Shown here one piece after another: positions 27,101 to 33,535 of a DNA stretch of 39,139 bases. The notes under the pieces were generated by a model. The model was not told the DNA's origin. It was given only the letters and a program-made list of their open reading frames with translations, and searched no databases. The stretch is from Lachnospiraceae bacterium UBA7205. Its GTDB lineage: Bacteria; Bacillota; Clostridia; Lachnospirales; Lachnospiraceae. The DNA lies in NCBI GenBank assembly GCA_002490665.1, contig DKUL01000034.1, positions 1 through 39,139 of the forward strand, written 5' to 3'. The position numbers and the translations under genes were made by a program. Numbering within the stretch: position 1 is the first letter of the stretch; the number at the start of each line of letters is the position of its first letter.

Positions 27101-30100
27101 TTTTGTAACGCTTGCCAGTCCGCGCTGCCCTACTTCAGCTTCCGCCGTACCAAATGTGACATTGTAGCTATCACTTAACGGTGCTGCAAGGGTATTGGTC
27201 AGCTTTACGGTATAGGTGCTGCCGTATCTCAGGTACTCATCAGCAGGCGCTTTTATATCCCTGCCGTCTACCTGGATGATGTATCTGGCTCCAGCATTAA
27301 ACGCAGGATATCCACCAGCTTTGTCTATATTATATCTATAAGCACATCCTTCCTTGTCCGTGCCATCCAGATTGCCATTAAATATTATGGTCTTGTCAAA
27401 GCTGCCGGCTGCCAGCTCCTGATAGCCAAAGAACGCCATATCCTTCTCAAGTACGCCGCTGCCTTCAAGGTCAAGCCCTCTTGTCAGAAGTTTGTCAGCT
27501 GTTTCTCCTGCCACAATGAAGGTCTTTTCTTTCAGCGCCGGCTTGATTGTGATATCTATCGGTGTGATTGTAAATGCAGCTTTTGTCTCACCCTCGGGCA
27601 TATTTATGTACGTAAGAGCACTACTGCTGTATGGTGCATAAACCTTTGAGGCAGTGTCCTCCTGTGTCGTCTCAGGTGCATCCTCTGTTGTCTTTAACTC
27701 GCCGCCATCAAAACGCAGGACAAGTTCATACGTACCACCATAAACTGCATTCTCATTCGTGTACGTGCTGCCATTCTTTTTCCAATAAATATTAATCTTA
27801 TTCGGATTGTATTCATTTGTCGTGTTTACAATCTCTTTTGGAAGCACGTTTGTCAGTGCCTTATCTGAATAGAAGGTCAATGCGTCAGCCACTTTTGCCA
27901 GGTCAATGGGTTCGCCATTGTACGGATGTCCCAATGCCTTAATCTTGGCTGCATCGGCTTCCACATAAATCATCTCATCATAGAACTTAACTGCGCCAAC
28001 CGACTTATGGTGCTTTCTTTCACCTGTTTCCCTGAAAGTCTTTACATTCAGTGTGGTGTAATTATTGTACTCCTCATCACAGATGGAAGCCTCAGCACTT
28101 CTGCTTTCGTTCCAGTAAGCTGCCACGCCATATGTAAAGTCCTTATCAAACGATTCAATTTCGTCCGGCTCAATCCAGTTGTCTGTGAGTTCGCCAGTCT
28201 GAGGGTCTCTCTCCCTTCTCAGGACTACCCACTCCAAATCATCAAGCCCCTTATCAAATGGACGTCCCTCTTTTGCCTCATACTCGGCTATCGCTTCGTC
28301 TGTCGGAACGATTTTACATGCTTTCTTTGCTTCCTCATCAAGCTCATCATACTCCTTAAAGCTGTTTGTACTGCTGTCGTAAGGAAGCTTGTATATTGTA
28401 AAGTCTTTTCCAATCTTCCCGCCAGATAAACCATCCGGAATGGATGATCCGTAGTTAAAATACCAGTCTTGCGCCGGTACAATGACGATTTCCTGCCGCT
28501 CTACCTTAAAGTATACCTCAGCCTCGGCGTCTCCATATTTGTGTTCCTTATCGCTATACGTTATGGTCAGGCGGTATAACCCTGCATCCTTCAAAGAACA
28601 TAAGCTTCCGTCCTCAGGATTTATTGTCCATTGCATTTCATCCTCAACAGAATTGAAATAGTCTTCAAAATCCTTATACTTCTGCTGTTCCTCATCCCAC
28701 TGTCTGAAAACATCTTCGTACTTTTCCAATGATACAGAGTCCCAACGATATGTCAGTGCTTCATGTGTATAATCAACACCTTCCAGTTTCGTACCCTGGC
28801 CGCCGTCTTCTGCGTTTTTCTCAAAAACGGCTGCCTGCTTATAGGAAGCGCGCTCATTAAACAGTGCGCGTGCATCATAGATTTTTGTAAGGGGCTTCGC
28901 AAATGTGCCGTCCGCCGCCTCATCTGCAATCAGAGTGCCGCCGTCTTCCGGTTTATTTTCCGTCTTAAAGGACTCCTTGATCGCATCCGTGTTAATCACA
29001 ACGTCCTTTGCCTGCGCTACCTGAACCTCTACTGCACTGTACTTTTCATTTTCCAGCGTTGATTTTGATATGTCCACAAGGTAATTGCGATTCGCTGCAT
29101 TGGTGGTGACATCGGTTATAGGGATTGCTTTTTTTCCACCGATTTCAATCTTGTTGCCTTCTGTATTATATACAACTTTATTGCCGGTAAAACGTACCCT
29201 GTATTTGAAGGTTACGGATTTTAACTGGTCAGACTTCATATCCGACGGAAGCTTGATACCTCTAAGAGCGTCACCTTCCAATTTGAGGTTGAGCGTCCCG
29301 GAAAACAGCTCCCAGTCTACTGCCCTTGATGCTTCTTCTGTGTCAAAATCAGTTACCGCTCCGTTTTTCTCCTCAATCCGGCTTATACGGCGTTCCAGTA
29401 TAAGCTCCGGCACATAATAGCGTGTATCTTTTTTATTCACATCTCCCGTGTTAATTGCACCAAAGAAATCCGGTGCGGTTTCAAGGACTTTCTCTTCCTC
29501 CGCGCCGCTCTCATTCTTTACGGTATAGCACACGTCGTAGGAAACTTTCGCAAGCGCTGCCTTTACGTCGTCTGCGGTCATGCCGTCGCAGAACAGTCCT
29601 TCGTCATCTACCGTGGTGCGGTCGCCCGTGCTGCCCTCTTTGCGGAGGATTTTTACGGTGACAGGCTGCGGGTCTATCGTAAAGCGAATCGGATTCTCCA
29701 CGCTTGTCGATTCCTCATATACTTTATCGTCGCCTGCGTAGCTATATATGATATAGTACTCGCCTGTCTCTGCGGGGTCTTCCGCTGGCTTATAGATATA
29801 CTTTTTACCATCTATATAACTCTCAAGTTCGCCTTCATCCTTGTCGGCATATTTCCAATCCTCTACATGGACACGGGTGTACCAGCCTGCTGTAAAGTCC
29901 TCTTCCTGCGTTTCCGCCTTCGGGTTATATACTTTAAGCGCTGTCTCTTTTCCGTCTTCATCTTCTACGAATACAGTCGGCGCACCATCATGGCTGATAA
30001 TGTTTCCTGCTGCATCCTTTTGTTCCGGCGCGAAAAGATTCTCTGTCACCTCCTCGATTGTCCATGCCTTCTCCGGATTATATATTTCAACCAGATCCCT

Positions 30101-31333
30101 GCCGACATCCGCCAGGGTAAATCGAATCTCTGTATCCCGGAGGTCTCCTACCGTTATGGTATAGGACTTTTCTGTCTCCAGCTCATAGTTCTTCGCCGCG
30201 TCCGCCGTGAGACTGATACTGCCGATTGTCAGAATGTAGCTTTTATTTCTGTCAAACGACTCTATTTTGCCGTCTTCACCGGCAGTCGTGGACATTGGCT
30301 TTCTTATGCCGTCTGAATCTATGACAAATATGTCCAGGGGCAGCTTTTTGTCCGGGTCAGCATTTCCTGCCGCATCCTTAATGTCGAGGATGTCCCTGCT
30401 GACTGTAAACTTTTCGTCACTCTTATTTTTATATTCGAGTGTATACGCCTTATTGATCTGGTCAATCAGATCCTGCGCTGTCCTGCCCGGGTCTATCGTG
30501 ACGTCGGCAATGTCAAGCGTTATTTCAGCCTTCTCAATGGTCAGCGCCACCTTCAGCGACTCTACCTTGTCGTATAGTCCTACTATTTTATCAGACTCTA
30601 GACCGACTGTCAGCACATAATCGCCTGCATCTGTGGGAAGCGCGTCTGTCAGCGGAGTCTCCGTACCGTCAGCATTCTTCACAGCCCAGCTGTATGTGAA
30701 CTGGTCGTTCAGGCTGCTGACTTCTTCGTCACCCACGGTAACGCTGATGCATTCTTTTACTTTCTTTTCAAATGTGCCACACTGGCTCATTTCCTTATAT
30801 TCTGTAAAATATGCCAGTCCTTTTTCACCGAGCTTCCGTGTAAAACCATCAATATTATTGGCTTTCTGATCGTCAACAACAATGGCTGCCACTTTTTCAG
30901 ACGCGCCCTCTCCTGTCGTCTCGTCCGCACCTTCCGCAACAATCAGCATTGTATCAGATGCCTCTGTCTCGGGTGCCTCTGTACTGGACATCTCTGTGTC
31001 GGACGTCTCTGTACTTGTGGTCGAAGATGTTTCTTCTGTCTTCTGTTCGGATCCAGTCTCAACCGTTGACGGCTCGACGGATTCCCCGGAAGCCGTCTCC
31101 AGCATTTCTGTGCTTTCAACTGCTTCTGTGGATCCCGCTTCTGCTTCAGGCGCCTTTTCAGTGCTTCCGCCGCTGTCCTGGGACGCAGGGTCTTCACCCT
31201 GTCCGGTCTCCAGCTCGGCAGAACTCTCTACCTGGCTTTCCGCCGCCAATGCTGTCGCCGGCACTGACTGGAATGTCATTGCCACGCTCAGTATGATTGG
31301 CAGGACCCGTTTAAACAATTTTCGTTTAAACAT
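15158..31333 (-). CDS. Giant secreted multidomain repeat protein (5391 residues)
   Basis: One uninterrupted 16.2-kb frame. The ATG at 31333 follows AAGGAGG. A signal peptide (about 1-31: basic start, hydrophobic core, 'TALAAES') is followed by a Ser/Thr/Glu-rich stretch to about 130. Residues about 150-1650 look like repeated MBG/Ig-type modules ('FTIDPQPVTVKI', 'FTITPIDITIKP'). About 1690-2190 contains fibronectin-like sheets, and about 2348-2430 a Big2-type Ig domain ('TWKSSNTKVATVKA'). From about 2460 to the end come roughly 28 degenerate modules of about 100 residues, each with a 'GE..YY.FTAP..G.Y.I' core like PPC-type beta-sandwiches. No enzyme motif, LPXTG, SLH or membrane anchor is visible; the end is '...TKDNPSTENPN'. 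It is probably an adhesin or surface-layer matrix protein (inference), alone in its transcript. Confidence 0.85.
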   Translation of the reverse strand: MFKRKLFKRVLPIILSVAMTFQSVPATALAAESQVESSAELETGQGEDPASQDSGGSTEKAPEAEAGSTEAVESTEMLETASGESVEPSTVETGSEQKTEETSSTTSTETSDTEMSSTEAPETEASDTMLIVAEGADETTGEGASEKVAAIVVDDQKANNIDGFTRKLGEKGLAYFTEYKEMSQCGTFEKKVKECISVTVGDEEVSSLNDQFTYSWAVKNADGTETPLTDALPTDAGDYVLTVGLESDKIVGLYDKVESLKVALTIEKAEITLDIADVTIDPGRTAQDLIDQINKAYTLEYKNKSDEKFTVSRDILDIKDAAGNADPDKKLPLDIFVIDSDGIRKPMSTTAGEDGKIESFDRNKSYILTIGSISLTADAAKNYELETEKSYTITVGDLRDTEIRFTLADVGRDLVEIYNPEKAWTIEEVTENLFAPEQKDAAGNIISHDGAPTVFVEDEDGKETALKVYNPKAETQEEDFTAGWYTRVHVEDWKYADKDEGELESYIDGKKYIYKPAEDPAETGEYYIIYSYAGDDKVYEESTSVENPIRFTIDPQPVTVKILRKEGSTGDRTTVDDEGLFCDGMTADDVKAALAKVSYDVCYTVKNESGAEEEKVLETAPDFFGAINTGDVNKKDTRYYVPELILERRISRIEEKNGAVTDFDTEEASRAVDWELFSGTLNLKLEGDALRGIKLPSDMKSDQLKSVTFKYRVRFTGNKVVYNTEGNKIEIGGKKAIPITDVTTNAANRNYLVDISKSTLENEKYSAVEVQVAQAKDVVINTDAIKESFKTENKPEDGGTLIADEAADGTFAKPLTKIYDARALFNERASYKQAAVFEKNAEDGGQGTKLEGVDYTHEALTYRWDSVSLEKYEDVFRQWDEEQQKYKDFEDYFNSVEDEMQWTINPEDGSLCSLKDAGLYRLTITYSDKEHKYGDAEAEVYFKVERQEIVIVPAQDWYFNYGSSIPDGLSGGKIGKDFTIYKLPYDSSTNSFKEYDELDEEAKKACKIVPTDEAIAEYEAKEGRPFDKGLDDLEWVVLRRERDPQTGELTDNWIEPDEIESFDKDFTYGVAAYWNESRSAEASICDEEYNNYTTLNVKTFRETGERKHHKSVGAVKFYDEMIYVEADAAKIKALGHPYNGEPIDLAKVADALTFYSDKALTNVLPKEIVNTTNEYNPNKINIYWKKNGSTYTNENAVYGGTYELVLRFDGGELKTTEDAPETTQEDTASKVYAPYSSSALTYINMPEGETKAAFTITPIDITIKPALKEKTFIVAGETADKLLTRGLDLEGSGVLEKDMAFFGYQELAAGSFDKTIIFNGNLDGTDKEGCAYRYNIDKAGGYPAFNAGARYIIQVDGRDIKAPADEYLRYGSTYTVKLTNTLAAPLSDSYNVTFGTAEAEVGQRGLASVTKIDDNISAKRIDFDYSEESGYTVKPRGAVKFYSNLSLIGKNGNKTLNNVNVLGFRIYAPQEYRNFDNDELNFIYQNAVWEAGGYFYNDKKVQGNKTNGYYIDVAFPLTKEDVTSKDRKSFTIIWENGATVEETYAEAFTLGDFVLEEDLTKAVAPKSIKFNGVQTKMAVGETQQLDLKITKAQLGDVIKIRYRLKEDVKKGEVLDPERDMPTCNEYVSVDPETGVVTALMTGKGASATIEAYPVYENARGRFVPVLDSKGKEAKAASVKITVTEVGSPAIKKIETQGSKAKVYFTVPDNGYRREIYVVDVTKNIGNEAAKKWKAAQFNDAIDGMKNGQWKEAGFAQAPVYNYAENKNVETLDSDKYDTKLKAHIESIGNLNPEHEYVIYIRNVSRIKTLDDGSVVAFSAAGAVKGFKTTKPMVKSLKLDFTIKADEKDKKNTVTHPVKEDGTIDVDKYEVELSAKKAQLNVYGYFFDREGGNDAAEVDDQRRYSLIPSLKEEKADLKKYLAPKLEFAVYDDTNGTAFDPARAQSKYAAVSKKGLVTLKGVDLNGEKTVYIYVRDSIQDYVDKDGKVRNDTLKKIELTITAKAYAVKGKAAKLKVGQTIRLSDYLEYSDAKKKKIPNYRSCGVTITDEVIADAKAKGYRIEARDAGYPVKYNDWYITAIAPNKAKFALTVNDFGADGSAEDGGKAALETTVTLTSAAIDGVKGLKVTYVDDKYITINFTNPADNNSVYDAKGSFKGTYTSVYQYAVEIKDARGNIVDKVIIGNPNIVSNIDYADSKELKAAQSWIQFTDVTINQKTKKVKVTGNANKYENYVPAFNYYAGTKAKAKTFAYTYKNEKLVRLSAYTVSVTPLYGKEQAAKPATAKTKTTNIPASYNNPDLTGDPVYDRRGGNKLIYTTGRAQETADGSNVGNQSINNVKGDAPEGYKFTSGNTYTLKLGDVNANKNATIARDRVTDTLTWKSSNTKVATVKANAGTYTATFKALSKGTTTITVTSKITKKVIARWKLTVCAVKDGTGYGGDYEPTWTNGFYENILALFDPEYEGRLEVVSMNVPFNINPAKETWFSFTAPHYGTYKITDNGVGVDHVFDSKNGIVLLFVENLNNERIYALEANQKVYFKASRKALVTGNENLVRLTKNHTEDKPLEVKANSYVSLTAWEDNHYTVWMNGTERDDDFKDVYMNAGETKYILAGTDCKMYVTCHEAKKALTLTDAAYEATLDWKNQEVYASFTANIDGVYEFTYPSNDGVEVSFTKANGGSLTAIEDSAAVEGDKKTFSERYRLEQDEKVFIKFKADPQITDAAKMLTSSVKVAMVGERRELKLDDAGLDIPRGTTEIVKFVIPAFGTEKAKYSFVVTGGEGESKIETYYDEDYNDKSNKFISNSITLKKDAGKTEKLQAGKTIYIRVTAGIDETITKPEEQKNAKLVVTRTLPTELKLTDKTAQDSVAMTNGTEKWYTFTAPSAGWYELDVKVAEEPADNPDNRNKHTAKITYDDVAKLFDETLNSNNVVNSTSEGRIVKMKAGNKVTIKLEQTGSEQLKPLPDGAAEDAEPESAESDVTVSVKQLTITPLTEGTEMKVDDSKEIRYYSFTALADDTYDISWIPDDQNVDNAKVTTGTSMPISQEEAMGMYTLTAGNVRYIRVAPGSKEGDIYKVAGKLLVKATNLKAAQLTLDSPADFDLEKGKTESQVFKFTAPKNGYYVVTTTVGTNDATQLPYEYPSIGKGIIVSTPSGTINTPDETKPEGVPKSFKKGETIYLTLSLNGDKTVGTITVSYKENPLNADADVTVEKDVSKTYTWIVPASGRYKFPEYDKELKADIKWSSGNVECISGNYYRKNEELTVTITGEGEDAPTTVKLGAPALITPEEIVKLQAGTNTLTVPAGETRYYELTAANVVTYRLDITAKGGTLETTWAKNDGSLSTPESWYVGLREKGTLFIKAENTSPVRASEYTLDIVMNKELKLGENIISLDKGESVSLTYRAKETGYYAISIDQPGAELVFDDKPNDKFYQDLAKITAKDPQTWTLKNEGSKTDVTVIVKQVTLTPVEPDKEVAPVAIGAGETAYFALKTFKSADYIMKLKDETTGKDLTVQYLKKVLEDWEEMSYKQTGTEPDAELWYEFDEHDAERIVKITNNHPKDTRNVKIMLTKSEAQPLTDQPITLNKNETRKFSYVAKEDGRYLITMKNEKVSLTIEKRFINGGRELPVSVEKCKEVILSKGDKLIGTLSYTPDANDKKATASQTVNVTIEPITPKPFTLEPVTITETDNKSAWYEFTADEESVYTFTLEDANGNEVSDALKFYDYIYAASESKNQNSTGRYMKKAEKVCINVNYPDEGTYTLKYTKTEATKINGEGRTVLDFEYNAEVKKVTFVVPNPGIYKISQKAIKGTFDTLKAECGGTSVFASGETDGMTNLLKKDDVVIITVKSLTNGKASASLRIEAVSKAEDFTGKVDTTSDTENDTYYQMRITKKGIYAITASGAPTVQYYVNDDAAVTVNGISYKKLDVDDRITLKVGKTSAGEQRYAITVEEVTPVAIGTDTTAEKTFDITGTGYYSITPDKDVYAAYTAKAGTYKIKVELVDPPESPARSWIIKDGDNILANDSSVTLAGDGKITFELPKKAGNSDSNVKDKTEIYKFIIEKVTAPTEDDLKLALGAVKDGELEPGDSRTYTFKASEAAKYILSSNNSGCMVTSADGSVESLAADAEWPITVRNNGTKTGYFSLKVEKLAPTQLTDGTTGLKTLKPGETEYYEFTAGEPATGETATKYLIYTSGDSDIEIKKVAKADGATENVPSGDEKSLAKDDKLEIEVTNLNSKTNGANTSYKVTVKRVEYKPVTANTPETSVQLDTNEIAYYEFTCAEEKGADYQVSIDQSRYSVDASLDVEKVEIIKDADGKVTSETSENVTVTGKTSEKATLKNGDKLRIKVTGNTAKATSFDLMVEKIEPEKPTEPVTIAVGAKEKFSLYEGQKAVYVFEPTVDKNGKTYSVYLTGDNWTVEQTTTTTAEDGKETPEVGTLTVTTPGSTEFTCMNDSEGKVRDNKVTFTATKAGTYTLELKEVTYTTLTLGDKVEKTLRANETLYYDFTAAAPAEGTETTKYILTGASMVREATKDAEGKLILGSWNSVLDRHEVELKEGEKLYIQLTNSDESAAEMTLTIDKEKSSADYDKTLTLGQREEISLKSGEKAYYKFVGGTPAEGSETTTYQIYGTAPKDVKKVSLGEDGKLGAPEDTYAPYTLKEKEELLITVTGSGSLTVAGTTPKPFTPGAAPIKTGALEKGQKVIYEYKHTDDKAVTYVVDKTKVPSSVAFVSSAIGGEVTLAKDQTLTITITATEEVADVEFTVSEAPKPEELSLGLMQTAKVLKAGESVSYEYQVPDKGDGNYALAFVRSSGNVACEYEIVKAAADGAATASYTSVTAGNIIDLTDLKKDDAVNIRVTNSSSGAKASFKLNLQKADYESWTTGDKILELQGGEVKYYKFALTDEQKNAEEKYLVSFNSRAVNLRYDGDIDAQTDYTIIDKNNPEFVLSVYNPSMTKKETCVINIQEYKPIAMGEYSGVLTPGESKYFILPGSRKTVKGTDGKLETEVVSYYQSVATDGDRCDIIYLNEPERSFSSGMNYWNDHYNDYIVKVSNPRRDGDSSEDESDGSGENKNVSRSYKFSLKDAWKSITAASTDECTKLEGAETAYYAVTAPAEKSLYVMVSSKGSKKLKWSDTKPDIVNDGANSNWTLNGPFEVEAGKTYYFSVANLDSKFSGFTFSVAETIPDIVQLEMNGGESVISKTVLTKDKTVTYEFTAPKTGRYVITSDLECTYKKGEQDVTIASGGLYDLDLKETEKITFSAKCTPESGEKSACYVRVEYLRDVTLCDMAGQPYRLQFKTGDTDRRWLQINVEEAGTYKVRATATAGGAYRIKYYLSSVSSDEWGDYLGGFTTSTSEVTFTLDTAQTIYIRITPQWQSDSTVEFTLTKDNPSTENPN
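15170..23960 (-). repeat. About 28 degenerate PPC-like modules in the giant protein
   Basis: Recurrent cores include 'ETWFSFTAPHYGTYKI', 'TEKWYTFTAPSAGWYEL', 'ESQVFKFTAPKNGYYVV', 'ETEYYEFTAG', 'NETLYYDFTAA', 'KTVTYEFTAPKTGRYVI'. Each is preceded by an 'L..G' turn and followed by 'L..GD.I.I.V' strands. Copies differ widely, so the array is old rather than recently expanded at DNA level. Confidence 0.75.
24045..24290 (-). other. Big2-type Ig-like domain within the giant protein
   Basis: Residues about 2348-2430: 'LTWKSSNTKVATVKANAG', 'FKALSKGTTTITVTS' is the classical bacterial Ig-like group 2 pattern (W-S-S-x-N-x-x-V-A...G-x-T-T-I-T). It separates the central sheet-rich part from the C-terminal repeat array. 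Confidence 0.75.
30945..31240 (-). other. Ser/Thr/Glu-rich low-complexity segment of the giant protein
   Basis: Directly after the signal peptide, about 100 residues are dominated by E, S, T and A ('STEAVESTEMLETASG', 'TEETSSTTSTETSDTE'). The DNA has imperfect short repeats. It is likely an extended, possibly glycosylated spacer. Confidence 0.75.
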
Positions 31334-31393
31334 TTTTCATAACCTCCTTTTTAGTCTAAGCGCTGCTAGTGCAGCACCCGTTAATAAATAATT

Positions 31394-31463
31394 GGACTGG
31401 CACGCCAGAATGACATGCCAATCCTGCAAGGCTAATTATAACCGATATTTTAACTTTTTTAAC
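31394..31463 (-). promoter_or_regulatory. Candidate promoter and leader hairpin of the giant gene
   Basis: A perfect TATAAT (31435-31440, minus) lies 101 bp before the start codon, with only a weak GTTAAA at the -35 position. In the leader, GGATTGGCA (31424-31416) can pair with TGCCAGTCC (31402-31394). Confidence 0.45.
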
Positions 31464-31683
31464 CATTAATTGAATTTGAATATTCTTTTTTTTTCACAAT
31501 AATTTCCTTACTTTTTTGTGTAATATTATTTTACATCTGCTTTTTTCATCGCTGGATTGTCAATGGTCAGTTTAATATTTTGCACGTTTTTGCATTGTTT
31601 ATATTTGTGCCTTCACCATTTTGCACAAATAAGCGCCCTGTAATCCGTAAAAATGCGAAGGCTGAACGGTTGCCGTTTTTTTA
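31464..31683. other. AT-rich intergenic region between divergent genes
   Basis: T-rich tracts, with no open frame of note. It contains a TTGACA on the minus strand (31558-31563) without a properly spaced -10. Part of it probably regulates the giant gene. Confidence 0.4.
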
Positions 31684-31712
31684 TTGACCGGATAATTCCG
31701 GAATGATACTAT
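31684..31712 (+). promoter_or_regulatory. Promoter upstream of the Uma2-remnant/Rpn gene
   Basis: TTGACC (31684-31689) and TACTAT (31707-31712) are 17 bp apart on the plus strand. Confidence 0.6.
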
Positions 31713-31749
31713 ATAGTTATGGATGTCATTATGAAAAGAAGCGAACACA

Positions 31750-31845
31750 ATGCCGCCGCCACAGGAAAAATATTATACGGTCGAGGACTTTTACAACATG
31801 CCTGATGACATCCGCGCGGAACAACTTAACGAAAGGGAGCACAGA
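31750..31845 (+). pseudogene. Uma2 (DUF820) N-terminal remnant fused in frame to the next gene
   Basis: The first 32 codons of the frame, starting at ATG 31750, read like the head of Uma2-family putative nucleases ('YYTVEDFYNMPDDIRAEQL', matching the usual YTxEDxYxLPDxxRAELIDG). The family core is absent: the frame runs straight into an Rpn-type protein with its own ATG and ribosome site. This looks like a recombination junction between two nuclease-family genes. Confidence 0.6.
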
Positions 31846-32784
31846 ATGGGCACAAAAGACATTACGGAAAAGATACTGGCAGATTATGAGGATGTTTTTG
31901 CGGACATCATAAATGGCGTCTTGTTTGACGGTGAACAGGTTCTTCATGAAAACGAGCTTGTGAACGTCAAAGACAAGAGCCAATATAAATTTGACAACAA
32001 GATTCATGAGCAGGAGCGGGATGTCTGCAAACGCTGGGTTCCTTACGGCGTATGTTTTGCGCTGATGGGGCTGGAACACGAAACGCAGCCTGAGCCATAC
32101 ATGCCCATGCGTATCATCGGATATGACGGTGCCGCCTACAGAGGGCAACTGACAAAACCGGAAAAAAAGAAACCAAATTATCCGGTCATTACCATTGTTC
32201 TTTATTTCGGCATGAAGCACTGGAACAAGCCGCGGACACTGTTTGAATGCATGGATATTCCTGAACGGTTAAAACCTTTTGTGAACGACTATAAGATTCA
32301 TATTGTCGAGGTTGCCTTTCTCGATGACAGGCTGCATTACTTTCACAGTGACTTCCGCATTATTGCTGAATACTTTATAAATAAGCGCACAAAAACAGAT
32401 TATGTACCCAGCGCGCAGGAAATCAGGCATGTCGATGAATTTCTAAAATTATTGCACGCGCTTACCGGAGATGACAGATATGGCACATTATTGCATACAC
32501 TACAAATGCAACAGAAAAGGGAGGGAATCAGTATGTGTGAAATTTTGGACAGAGTGGAAAATAAAGGTATTATTATTGGTGAAAAACGCGGTGAAAAACG
32601 TGGTGAAAAACGTGCTCGCGAAATGCTCAACCAGCTCAATGCAATCTTATTAGAACAAAACCGTCTGGACGACCTGAAGCGCACCCTTTCCGACACCGCA
32701 TATCAGGAACAGTTATTGATTGAGTATGGCATCCATGAAAATCAGGAATGTTGCAATATTGAGAAGCAGATACCGGAGACCTGA
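31846..32784 (+). CDS. Rpn-family PD-(D/E)XK nuclease / putative transposase
   Basis: 312 residues from the ATG at 31846, which has GGAG 6 nt upstream; the frame continues 32 codons further up into a Uma2 remnant. The start 'DYEDVFADIINGVLFDGEQV' with 'ENELVNVKDK' is typical of the PF12784/Rpn group of PD-(D/E)XK proteins, some of which promote RecA-independent recombination. 'PVITIVLYFGMKHWNKP' matches the conserved strand with the K-rich motif. Near the C-terminus, 'GEKRGEKRGEKRAR' comes from three 12-bp tandem repeats. The frame resumes after the TGA stop, so the C-terminus may be truncated. Confidence 0.8.
   Translation: MGTKDITEKILADYEDVFADIINGVLFDGEQVLHENELVNVKDKSQYKFDNKIHEQERDVCKRWVPYGVCFALMGLEHETQPEPYMPMRIIGYDGAAYRGQLTKPEKKKPNYPVITIVLYFGMKHWNKPRTLFECMDIPERLKPFVNDYKIHIVEVAFLDDRLHYFHSDFRIIAEYFINKRTKTDYVPSAQEIRHVDEFLKLLHALTGDDRYGTLLHTLQMQQKREGISMCEILDRVENKGIIIGEKRGEKRGEKRAREMLNQLNAILLEQNRLDDLKRTLSDTAYQEQLLIEYGIHENQECCNIEKQIPET
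32578..32613 (+). repeat. Three 12-bp tandem repeats within the Rpn-type gene
   Basis: GGTGAAAAACGC, then GGTGAAAAACGT twice, encode GEKR three times. Such in-frame repeats are typical near the C-terminus of this family and can change copy number by slippage. Confidence 0.85.
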
Positions 32785-32913
32785 AAAAACAATTCAGACC
32801 TTGACATGGCAGTGGAGCTTTCCACGAATGAGCGGGCGGACGATTTACTTAACGAATTTAACAATGCGAACGGAATGTATCAGATTATGGTTGAATTGAT
32901 AAAAGCACCGTAA
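32785..32913 (+). pseudogene. In-frame coding remnant after the Rpn-type stop codon
   Basis: Immediately after the TGA the same frame stays open for 42 codons to a TAA at 32911. It reads like protein ('DLDMAVELSTNERADDLL', 'ANGMYQIMVELIKAP'). An internal ATG at 32806 has no convincing ribosome site. It could be the severed C-terminal end of the upstream protein or the tail of a deleted gene. Confidence 0.45.
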
Positions 32914-32924
32914 ATCGTAGCAGG

Positions 32925-32973
32925 AACAGGCTTTTCCCCACCGGAAGTGCGGGATGGGAAAGCCTGTTTTTTG
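32925..32973 (+). terminator. Terminator after the Rpn-type gene
   Basis: AACAGGCTTT and AAAGCCTGTT form a long stem with an inner CC.../...GG extension (32925-32968), followed by a T tract. Confidence 0.85.
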
Positions 32974-33000
32974 AACTTGGGGTATCCGCCTTTTTGCGTG

Positions 33001-33267
33001 TTATGCCAGTGCCATCAGCAGGGCGTACAGATCTCTCATTCCCTGCTGGTAAATTAAGCGTTCTGCATTGGCACCCGTTTCACTTTCTGCGGCAATAAAA
33101 TTATCAAGTAGTTCTTTCTGCTGTTTGTTAAGAATTTCTATTAATTTATCATATGCCACTTTTTCATGCATTTTTGATGCCTGATACTCCTCGTCAGAAC
33201 ACATTATCCGATTTAACCTGCTTTCCGTAAGGCATTGTGTTACCATCTCTAATATTTCGTTATCCAT
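33001..33267 (-). CDS. Small helical protein, DUF6809-like
   Basis: 88 residues from an ATG at 33267 (a second in-frame ATG 6 bp upstream is equally possible; AAAGGA precedes both). Predicted all-helical and acidic: 'EEYQASKMHEKVAYDKLIEI', 'ESETGANAERLIYQQGMRDL'. The pattern is like short DUF6809-type proteins of Clostridia whose function is unknown. No signal peptide or membrane segment. It is convergent with the Rpn-type gene. Confidence 0.6.
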   Translation of the reverse strand: MDNEILEMVTQCLTESRLNRIMCSDEEYQASKMHEKVAYDKLIEILNKQQKELLDNFIAAESETGANAERLIYQQGMRDLYALLMALA

Positions 33268-33273
33268 TATCAT

Positions 33274-33535
33274 TTTTCCTTTCATAATTAAGTGTAATAA
33301 AAAGACAGGAGATGCAATCTCCCATAGTTTTTTCATTGTGGCGATTCATTTCCTTACAAATGTCATTGTCCACATTTCCTTTCTGTTTGCCATGCTTGTA
33401 TGTCTACACGGCGGAGCATCCCTTTAAAATTTTCATTTTCTACGTATTCACCAACCTTCTAAATCAAAATCAAGTTTATCTTCTGTTATATCCGTATCTC
33501 TGTTTTCATTTTTACTGTTTATAAAACATTTCTTT
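33274..33535. other. Intergenic region upstream of the XRE duplication
   Basis: No credible gene. From about 33471 the sequence matches the region before the second XRE copy and belongs to the tandem duplication. Confidence 0.45.

Noticed and set aside
28288..31391. Many open frames antisense to the giant gene, including a 169-codon one at its 5' end
   Set aside because: They result from Ser/Thr/Glu codon bias in the giant frame; none has a credible start or domain.
31558..31563. TTGACA upstream of the giant gene
   Set aside because: No -10 box at a usable distance; the next TAAAAT is 25 bp away.
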